NCBI GenBank assembly: GCA_947626005.1
Contig: CANQQM010000012.1
Span: 1-33,697, forward strand
Reading direction: 5' to 3'
Source: an uncultured Clostridia bacterium
Lineage (GTDB): Bacteria; Bacillota; Clostridia; Christensenellales; Borkfalkiaceae
DNA length: 33,697 bases
Both the position numbers and the translations under genes were made by a program. This document shows, piece by piece, positions 24,601 through 29,820 of this stretch; positions within the stretch are counted from its first letter, which is position 1, and each line of letters opens with the position of its first letter. The notes beneath the pieces were generated by a model. It saw only the letters and a list, made by a program, of their open reading frames with translations, was not told where the DNA came from and did not search any database.

Positions 24601-25289
24601 CGGCTCGGATCGTCGAGGGTGCGCTTGGTTTGGATGCACATGAGCACATCCTGCATCTCCCAGTCCTCTTTGTTGAGGTAGTGCACGTCGTTCGTCGCGA
24701 CGAGCGGAATGCCCGTCTCGCGCGAGATCCGCACGATGAGCGGCAAGATCTGCTTCTGTTCGGGAATGCCGTGGTCCTGAATTTCGAGATAGAAATCGTC
24801 GCCGAACGCGTCGCGCAGGGAGAGCGCGAACTCCTTCGCCTTCTCGTACTCCCCCGCAAGAAGCAGGCGCGGAATGCGCCCCGCAAGGCAGGCGGAGAGG
24901 CAGATGACCCCTTCCGTATGCTCCTTCAACGTCTTATAGTCGATACGCGGGCGGTAGTAATAGCCGTCGACAAAGGCAATGGAGTCGAGCTGAACGAGGT
25001 TGATGTACCCCGCCTTGTTCTTGGCGAGAAGGATGAGGTGATCGGCATGTTGATCGATACGGGCGTGATAGTCGTCCACGACGTAAAATTCACAGCCGAT
25101 GATGTACTTTATCTGATTTTTCTTGCACTTCTCCGCAAAGCGGAGGGAGGCGTACATATTGCCGTGGTCGGTGATCGCAACGGTGTCGATGCCGTTTTTC
25201 TTGCAATGACGGACGAGCTCGTCCACTTTCACGGCGCCGTCCAAAAGACTGTACTCGGTATGTAAATGCAGATGCACGAAATCCGTCAT
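21693..25289 (-). CDS. dnaE: DNA polymerase III alpha subunit, DnaE type
   Basis: Replicative C-family polymerase of 1198 residues. The N-terminal PHP domain begins FVHLHLHTEYS (His6, His8, His10) and keeps TDHGNM and TNDVHYL, so its metal site looks intact. The polymerase active site is PDFDVDFC with Asp403, Asp405 and Asp407, preceded by GPGRGSGVGS. A helix-hairpin-helix region and a C-terminal OB fold (near VRMGGIVAGIKKVATKAGAFMAF-like sequence) follow. Its length fits DnaE1/DnaE3 and not PolC. It starts in a 4-base ATGA overlap with whiA, so it is coupled to the cell-envelope/division genes upstream. Confidence 0.95.
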   Translation of the reverse strand: MTDFVHLHLHTEYSLLDGAVKVDELVRHCKKNGIDTVAITDHGNMYASLRFAEKCKKNQIKYIIGCEFYVVDDYHARIDQHADHLILLAKNKAGYINLVQLDSIAFVDGYYYRPRIDYKTLKEHTEGVICLSACLAGRIPRLLLAGEYEKAKEFALSLRDAFGDDFYLEIQDHGIPEQKQILPLIVRISRETGIPLVATNDVHYLNKEDWEMQDVLMCIQTKRTLDDPSRMKMQTHEFYMKSGDEMAALFPNLPEAIANTRVIADKVSDTDTPFDLKDNGVPNYDKSLIPLYKADDGTPSAEFLTRLTWERLPTRYPEVTEEIKKRAEYELGIIIKMGFADYFLIVWDYINWSRLNDIPVGPGRGSGVGSIVAYAIGITNVDPLRYDLLFERFLNPDRVSMPDFDVDFCTARREETIEYVRRRYHPENVAQIVTFGTLASRAVIKDVGRVMRVPYAETDRVTKLMDGRSTIRELLGLNIEACRQALEEADPDSDDYEEAQKKLADQEGKRNPEFIEAYETDETLKRVIDMGLKLEGMPRNTSMHAAGVVICSKPIADNVPLSRNGDDITTQFDMKEVESIGMLKMDFLALTTLTDIKKACDYIYEDTGRRIEFGQECNDPKAYELISEGDTDAVFQLEQGGMKRFMKQLQPTCLEDLIAGISLYRPGPMEFIPDYLKNRSNPKSIRYLTPLLKPILEKTYGVIIYQEQVMQIFQSLAGYSLGQADLVRRAMAKKHLNELMEQKDKFIYGDLGKVIGHTKEGEPIIGNIPGCASRGIPPEVSAELFAQMESFASYAFNKSHAAAYAVVTYQTAYLKKYYPKEFLAGVLNNRIDKIDEIAKYVVYMKEKNIRVYPPDVNLSKAYFSVQGDGLRFGLCALRGVGIDAMERVIEEREQNGRFKDFSDFLMRCTKFVNKRMVEALIFGGAFDSMGKHRSQYEAVYEELMRRIAGMDKQKSGAQMSLFGDIIEEEAPKAEFPAIPEWESGELLSKEKGVLGVYVSGHPFEAYASRFKDSNFHCGLLADFEVDDETGDRTYHQIKSGDAVRMGGIVAGIKKVATKAGAFMAFITVEDLYGSVECLAFPRIYEKARSFLKQDAVVRVTGKIDISPEKMPVIILDSLDRLEAEEKEEKPQESVLWVDARGLSEEDFAELIEMVQEYSGEMKAKILHGGKRFEFSVNNNRALNAELRAFLPAECIKVV

Positions 25290-26194
25290 GATCTTGTCCT
25301 CTCCGTATAAATTTGCATGAGCCGACGAAAGCGGTGATTAAGGCAGCTCTTGGTGATCCCGAGTTCCTCCGCAAGCTCTCCGAGGGAGAGCGTGGGAAAT
25401 TTGAGGCGGGCCTCCGCGGCTTCGCGGAGGGGAAGCGGCAGGGTCTCGAGCGCGCCCGAGCGCCGAAGTTCGGAAAATGCAAGCGTCTGCGACGCACTTG
25501 CGATCGCCGCGCGGTCGGCATTTCCCGCCATACAATTTTCGACGCGGTTCTCGTTGTTGCGCTCCTCCCGCTCCGAGAGCACGCTCTCGAAGGTGCGACG
25601 CGACGAAGTGGCGCCGAGAAGAACGAGAAAGTCGTCGATCGCCTCTCTCCTCTTCAGATAGACGACGAAAGTGTCGCCGCGGGGCACGACGTTTGCGGCG
25701 ATCTTCATACGGCCGAGGAGCTCTGACGCAGCGTCCGCTTCGCCGCGGCGGGGAAAGACGATTTCGAGGTGATACCCCGACCTTGCCTCCGAGCGCGGCA
25801 GGATGCAGCTCCCCCCGCCGAGGAAGGCGCCCTCAAGATAGGCGCGGATGCAGCAGTCGGAATCGACCGAAAAGACGTTCTTCGAAGAGATCTCGCCGAG
25901 GATATCCTCCGCTTCTTTCCCCATATAGGAAAAAGTGAGACGTGCCTTCCCCCGCCGCGGGTCGGGAACGGCGCCAGTGAGCGTCATCTGAACGCCGAAC
26001 TGCGTCTCGACGACGCCGATGAGAAACTCCGCGACGTCCTCGTCCTCACAGGTGACGGAAAATCCGCACTTCCCCTCCTCCCGCGAAAAATCCCCGCTCG
26101 TCTCGAGGACGGCGGAAAGCATGGAGAGACGGCAGCACTTGCGGGTGGGCGGATGGCGCATGAGATCGCGGCGGATCTCGCTCGTAAAGTTCAT
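25286..26194 (-). CDS. whiA: WhiA-type DNA-binding regulator
   Basis: A 302-residue protein with the N-terminal degenerate LAGLIDADG homing-endonuclease-like fold (GAFLGGGSCILPRSEARSGYHLE) and a C-terminal helix-turn-helix (SLGELAEELGITKSCLNHRFRRL). WhiA controls sporulation-linked division in Streptomyces, and division and chromosome segregation in Bacillus. ATG 26194 is preferred over longer frames because GAGGAGAAG lies directly upstream and the family begins at a similar MNFTSEIRRDL. Neighbours are a PHP phosphatase (7 bases) and dnaE (overlap). The usual companions rapZ and yvcK are absent here. Confidence 0.93.
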   Translation of the reverse strand: MNFTSEIRRDLMRHPPTRKCCRLSMLSAVLETSGDFSREEGKCGFSVTCEDEDVAEFLIGVVETQFGVQMTLTGAVPDPRRGKARLTFSYMGKEAEDILGEISSKNVFSVDSDCCIRAYLEGAFLGGGSCILPRSEARSGYHLEIVFPRRGEADAASELLGRMKIAANVVPRGDTFVVYLKRREAIDDFLVLLGATSSRRTFESVLSEREERNNENRVENCMAGNADRAAIASASQTLAFSELRRSGALETLPLPLREAAEARLKFPTLSLGELAEELGITKSCLNHRFRRLMQIYTERTRS

Positions 26195-26201
26195 CTTCTC
26201 C

Positions 26202-26972
26202 TCACATATGCCGCTTGAATTCGGCAAAACGGAAAACGGGATGCCTTCCGTCGATGTTGTCGATGCGCTCCAAAGGCACCCCGACCCGCGCGATCTGCTC
26301 CTCGGCAAGGCGCGTATCGCCGACGCGGTCGGGAGTGTGGGCGTCCGAGTTGACGACAAAACGCACCCCGGTCGCAACGACCGCGGCAAGTTCCTCGTCG
26401 CTTAAATGCTGCTTTTTCGAGCTGATCTCAAGGTACGTCCCGTAGTCGCGGCAGCACTTCGCGACTTCGACGGGATCGGAAAAGCAGAGGTAGTTGAGGT
26501 GGGTGACGACGTCGAGCGGGTTGCGCTCGACGGCATGGATGTACGCCTTCGTCGTATCGCGGACGAGGGTGGAGGAAGGCCCGATCCCGAGCTTTGTCCG
26601 AAGCATGCTCGAGACGCCGAACTTATAGTCGCGGAGGCGTTCGTAGCGGGTCGCGACGTGGATCCCCGCAAGGTAGACGTCGAAGTTTTCGTAGTCGCTC
26701 TCTCTGAGGTCGCACAGCCCCGAAATGCCGCGGATATTGCTCTCGATGCCAGCAAGCACCCGGATCCCGACCTCTTCCTGCGCCTTTTTGAGCTCGGAAA
26801 GCCACCTTTCCGTCTTTTTCCTTCGGATGCCGAACGCAAGATGAGAATACCCGTGCTCGCTGATCGCTATGCCCTCGAGCCCGTGCTCCTTCGCTGCGGC
26901 CGCGATTTCGGCCGCCCTGTTCTTCCCGTCCGAAAAGACGGTATGCGTATGGTAATCTATCGTGAGTTTCAT
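26202..26972 (-). CDS. PHP-domain phosphoesterase (YcdX/histidinol-phosphatase-like)
   Basis: Metal-dependent phosphoesterase of 256 residues. PHP motifs are clear: DYHTHTVFSDG (Asp6, His8, His10), ISEHGYSH, a central AGIESNI, the HLNYL segment and VNSDAHTPDRVG near the C-terminus. Substrate is unknown for this subfamily; a stand-alone PHP gene often accompanies murB and whiA in clostridia. It lies 11 bases after murB and 7 before whiA, in one transcript. The ribosome binding site before ATG 26972 is weak, so translation may depend on coupling to murB. Confidence 0.88.
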   Translation of the reverse strand: MKLTIDYHTHTVFSDGKNRAAEIAAAAKEHGLEGIAISEHGYSHLAFGIRRKKTERWLSELKKAQEEVGIRVLAGIESNIRGISGLCDLRESDYENFDVYLAGIHVATRYERLRDYKFGVSSMLRTKLGIGPSSTLVRDTTKAYIHAVERNPLDVVTHLNYLCFSDPVEVAKCCRDYGTYLEISSKKQHLSDEELAAVVATGVRFVVNSDAHTPDRVGDTRLAEEQIARVGVPLERIDNIDGRHPVFRFAEFKRHM

Positions 26973-26983
26973 TTCTTATGTAT

Positions 26984-27862
26984 TCAGGGCAGGCGGCGGA
27001 ATTCCTCCTCGAGAAGAATGCCCGTCTCTGTAAAAACTTTTCTTTTTACAAGGGCGACAAGGGCCTCGATCTCCTCCGCCGTCGCCCCGTCGGAGAGGAT
27101 GAAGTTGGCGTGCTCCTTCGAAACATGCGCCCCGCCGACGGAGAGCCCCTTGAGCCCGCAGCGGTCGATGAGCGCCCCCGCCGAAACCCCTTCGGGGTTG
27201 ACGAACGCACAGCCCATGCTTCGGCCCTTCGGAAGCGACTTCCGCTTCTCTCGGTACATCCGAAGCCGAAGAAGGATCGCAGCTTCATCCGAAGGTTCCG
27301 CCCGAAAACGGACGCCGAGCACGGCGATCCCCTCCGAAAAGACGCTTTTCTTGCGTCCGAAAGCACATTCCGCGCGGGAAAGGATGCGCTCCTTGCCCTT
27401 TTCGACGCAGAGGACCTCCTCCGCAAGGTCGGAGATATGCACATCCGAGACCCCCGCGTTCATCGCCGTCGCCCCGCCGACCGTCATCGGGATCCCCGTG
27501 AATCCCTCGAATCCGCCGATGCGGTGCCGCCGCGCAAAGTTTATGAGCGCCCCGCCCGTCACCCCCGCCGAGGCAAGGAGGTTGCCTCCTTCGAGGGAGA
27601 GAGAATTCATCTTCCCGAATCGGATCACGACGCCGTCGAAGTCCGCATCGCGCGGGAGAACGTTCGCCCCCGCTCCGAGGAAGCAGTACGGGATCCCATT
27701 CCTTTGCAAAAAGCGAAGAAGCGGCGCGGCCTCGGGGCGGGTCGGCGACGCCGCGACGGAAGCGATTCCGCCGCAGCCGATCGTCGTATGCCGCGAAAAG
27801 TCAAATCCGCACTCCAAATCGAGTGTGGGGAAGGCGTCGCGAAGGCGGGTAAAAACGTCCAA
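26984..27862 (-). CDS. murB: UDP-N-acetylenolpyruvoylglucosamine reductase
   Basis: FAD- and NADPH-dependent enzyme making UDP-MurNAc for peptidoglycan. It has HTTIGCGG (FAD binding), the LGAGANVL loop, GFTGIPMTVGGATAMNAG, then GRSMGCAFVNP with the catalytic Ser, and a C-terminal Glu in TGILLEEEF. This is the short type II MurB typical of Gram-positives. I choose TTG 27862 as the start (292 residues) because AAGGAG at 27870-27875 is 7 bases upstream and the sequence then reads DVFTRLRDAFP. An ATG 27 bases earlier exists but has no ribosome binding site. Confidence 0.92.
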   Translation of the reverse strand: MDVFTRLRDAFPTLDLECGFDFSRHTTIGCGGIASVAASPTRPEAAPLLRFLQRNGIPYCFLGAGANVLPRDADFDGVVIRFGKMNSLSLEGGNLLASAGVTGGALINFARRHRIGGFEGFTGIPMTVGGATAMNAGVSDVHISDLAEEVLCVEKGKERILSRAECAFGRKKSVFSEGIAVLGVRFRAEPSDEAAILLRLRMYREKRKSLPKGRSMGCAFVNPEGVSAGALIDRCGLKGLSVGGAHVSKEHANFILSDGATAEEIEALVALVKRKVFTETGILLEEEFRRLP

Positions 27863-27902
27863 ACCTATGCTCCTTACAGTGTACCACATTTCCCGCTATA
27901 TT

Positions 27903-28814
27903 TCAAACGGTTTTAAGAAATTTATCTATATTTTTTATGTCCTCTCCCCTTTCTGCCATTTCGGAAAGATTCCCGAGCGCCGACCGCTCGGAAAAGGCGC
28001 TCGGAAGGCGCACGCCCGCCTCCGACTCGGGCGGAAGCATGCCGATCGAGGAAAGTTTCTCTTCGGTTTGCTTGGAAAAGAGCTCGTCGAGGAAGAAAAA
28101 GGCGTCCTCTGCGCGCTCCGCATTCAAAACGGAGATATATTCGTAGAGGTCGCAGTAGCGTGGAAGCGGCTTTGTGGAGACGGCGATCCCCCGCGCCTCG
28201 AAGCGGAATTTGTCGCGCTGCGTGCCGAGGAGAAAGCGAAACTTCCCCGAAAGAAAGGCGTGAAAGGCGACGGAGGCTTCCATCCGCTCCCCTTTGAGGC
28301 CCGCATACGCCGCCGCAAGGACGGGAAGATTGTTCCCGCCCTCCGAAATTACCGTCTCTCCCTCCCCGTCGAATCCGTCGAGGGAGAAGAGGGAATATTC
28401 GCCGCGGCACCATGCCGCCGCAAAGCAGGCGCCGCCGACCTTTCCGCCCGTCGATGGGTACGGAAGCGGGATACAGCGCTCCGCAAAGGCGGAAAGGCCG
28501 ATCCCGTAGGAAATGAGGTCGGGGAATTCCCCTTTGGAAAAGGCATCCTCCGCGCCCTCGAGGGTGTAGCTTTCGAGGAGAATGAATACGCCGCGGTGCT
28601 TCTTCTCGGTATTTCGTGCGACGCTTCGCAAAAACGCCGTCCGCGACCCCTTTCCGCCCTCGAACGTGTCGACGTTCCAGATGCGGACGACCCGCGTCTC
28701 CGCCTCCGAGGACGCCCTTTCCTTCGGAAAGAAGAGCACGGCAAGGAGCATCGAGAAGATGAGAACAAACGGGAGAGCGCGAAGAGCCACCCTCTTGAGG
28801 CGGGCAAATTTCAT
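27903..28814 (-). CDS. membrane-anchored protein resembling an extracellular solute-binding protein
   Basis: I do not recognise a precise family. The 303-residue protein starts MKFARLKRVALRALPF followed by one hydrophobic segment (about residues 14-29), then a hydrophilic remainder, consistent with an N-terminal anchor and extracellular exposure. There is no lipobox cysteine after the hydrophobic stretch. The body, with VRIWNVDTFEGG and KGEFPDLISYG, resembles family 1 extracellular solute-binding proteins, but is short for that group (usually about 400). No ABC permease or ATPase is adjacent. ATG 28814 lacks a good ribosome binding site. It ends 40 bases before murB, so the two may be co-transcribed. 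Confidence 0.6.
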   Translation of the reverse strand: MKFARLKRVALRALPFVLIFSMLLAVLFFPKERASSEAETRVVRIWNVDTFEGGKGSRTAFLRSVARNTEKKHRGVFILLESYTLEGAEDAFSKGEFPDLISYGIGLSAFAERCIPLPYPSTGGKVGGACFAAAWCRGEYSLFSLDGFDGEGETVISEGGNNLPVLAAAYAGLKGERMEASVAFHAFLSGKFRFLLGTQRDKFRFEARGIAVSTKPLPRYCDLYEYISVLNAERAEDAFFFLDELFSKQTEEKLSSIGMLPPESEAGVRLPSAFSERSALGNLSEMAERGEDIKNIDKFLKTV

Positions 28815-28857
28815 GGGATATTCTATGACTTTCGGCCTGTTTTCATGACAAAATCAA

Positions 28858-28942
28858 GGGGAGGCGGTAATCCGTCCTCCCCCGTTTCTGCCCTGCCAAG
28901 GGCAAAGCAGAAACTCTATCTTTAAGCGGAGCTCCGCTTAAA
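28858..28942. repeat. three consecutive inverted repeats upstream of the solute-binding-like gene
   Basis: Stem 1 pairs 28858-28867 with 28872-28882, with one bulged base. Stem 2 (28884-28914) has outer GTTTC/GAAAC arms around an inner TGCCCT/AGGGCA stem. Stem 3 is a 22-base perfect palindrome at 28921-28942 centred on GAGCTC. They lie between the DUF1540 terminator and the gene start, 44-128 bases upstream of ATG 28814. Confidence 0.7.
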
Positions 28943-28976
28943 ACAGCATGTGCAGACCTTCCCCGATTATGCGAAA

Positions 28977-28996
28977 CGGGAGGGTTTCCCCTCCCG
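28977..28996 (-). terminator. terminator of the DUF1540 gene
   Basis: CGGGAGGG, GAAA tetraloop, CCCTCCCG in the mRNA sense, followed by UUUCG. It begins 5 bases after the stop at 29002. Confidence 0.8.
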
Positions 28997-29001
28997 CCCC
29001 G

Positions 29002-29154
29002 TCATCTCTTCGCAAAACTGTCGCAGCAGGTGCAATGCTCGCAGTCGCAGGTGTTCCCCACATGGATCTTGTCGAGCTTGCAGTGCATTCCGTCACAGTT
29101 GAAACGGCATTCGGTCACGCCGCAAGAGACGCCTTTGTTGAGTGCATCGTCCAT
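29002..29154 (-). CDS. small cysteine-rich protein, DUF1540 family
   Basis: A 50-residue protein, MDDALNKGVSCGVTECRFNC at the start, with nine cysteines (11, 16, 20, 25, 36, 38, 41, 43, 44). The spacing GVSC-x4-C and the middle KIHVGN fit DUF1540, a clostridial family of unknown function that probably binds a metal. The frame is open far upstream, but AGGAGGGTTACA directly precedes ATG 29154. The start therefore looks certain. The gene is monocistronic, followed by a GAAA-loop terminator, and divergent from rplI. Confidence 0.88.
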   Translation of the reverse strand: MDDALNKGVSCGVTECRFNCDGMHCKLDKIHVGNTCDCEHCTCCDSFAKR

Positions 29155-29200
29155 TGTAACCCTCCTACATGCAGTATTGTGCAATTTTCCGAAAAATATC

Positions 29201-29229
29201 TTGACAAATGCCCGAAAAACAGGTAAAAT
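29201..29229 (+). promoter_or_regulatory. promoter of rplI
   Basis: TTGACA (29201-29206), 17-base spacer, TAAAAT (29224-29229). The ribosome binding site AAAGGAGG (29236-29243) follows, 7 bases before ATG 29251. Confidence 0.9.
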
Positions 29230-29250
29230 ACTCCAAAAGGAGGTATTTTC

Positions 29251-29697
29251 ATGAAAGTAATCCTCAAGGCAGACGTCAAGGGCAGCGGGAAAAAGGGCGA
29301 CATCGTCGAAGTCTCCGACGGCTACGCAAAGAACTACCTCTTCAAGAAGGGTCTTGCGGAGACCGCGACCGCAAGCGGCATCAACGCAGTCACCCAAAAG
29401 AGGACGGCAGACGCCTATCATAAGGCGGAAAACGAGAAGGCGCTCCGCGAAGCCGCGGCAAAACTGAACGGCGCGGAGGTCGAAGTTCCGATCCGCGTCG
29501 GAAAGAACGGCAAGGTGTTCGGCTCGGTGACGACGGAAAAGATCGCCTCCGCCCTCTCGGAGCAGGGCTACGAGGTCGACAAAAAGCGCGTCACGACGAA
29601 GGAGACCATTAAATCGGTCGGTCTCTTCGATGCGGAAGTCCGCTTCATGGAGAACGTGACGGCGAAGATCAAAGTCAAAGTCGTTCCGCTTGAATAA
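29251..29697 (+). CDS. rplI: 50S ribosomal protein L9 (bL9)
   Basis: The 148-residue product begins MKVILKADVKGSGKKGDIVE and has DGYAKNYLFKKGLA, the conserved N-terminal rRNA-binding domain. A long charged helix (KAENEKALREAAAKL) connects to the C-terminal domain, as in all bL9. Here it stands alone with its own strong promoter and terminator. In many Firmicutes it is next to dnaB/dnaC helicase or a DHH phosphoesterase, which are not seen here. Confidence 0.97.
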   Translation: MKVILKADVKGSGKKGDIVEVSDGYAKNYLFKKGLAETATASGINAVTQKRTADAYHKAENEKALREAAAKLNGAEVEVPIRVGKNGKVFGSVTTEKIASALSEQGYEVDKKRVTTKETIKSVGLFDAEVRFMENVTAKIKVKVVPLE

Positions 29698-29702
29698 AAA
29701 TT

Positions 29703-29724
29703 GCGCCCCGCGGGGCGCTTTTTT
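29703..29724 (+). terminator. intrinsic terminator of rplI
   Basis: A 16-base palindrome, GCGCCCCGCGGGGCGC (29703-29718), followed by six T, starting 5 bases after the stop codon. Confidence 0.92.
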
Positions 29725-29778
29725 GTACCGTATGGCTGTATTATCTCACACATAGTACTTTGCAAAACTAAAATATAT

Positions 29779-29810
29779 GAAAAGAGCGGGGCAAACGCCC
29801 CGCTCTTTTC
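29779..29810 (-). terminator. terminator of adhE
   Basis: A 14-base-pair perfect stem (29797-29810 with 29779-29792) with a GTTT loop in the mRNA sense; the stem itself ends in CUUUUC. It starts 10 bases after the adhE stop. The loop and inner GC pairs match the terminator at 11706-11741. Confidence 0.85.
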
Positions 29811-29820
29811 ATCCCCCCTC

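Noticed and set aside
27878-27906. Promoter before murB (TTGAAA-17-TACACT)
   Set aside because: Its expected start falls inside the ribosome binding site of the chosen TTG start, so it would give a poor message. It may be chance; murB can be read from the upstream gene.
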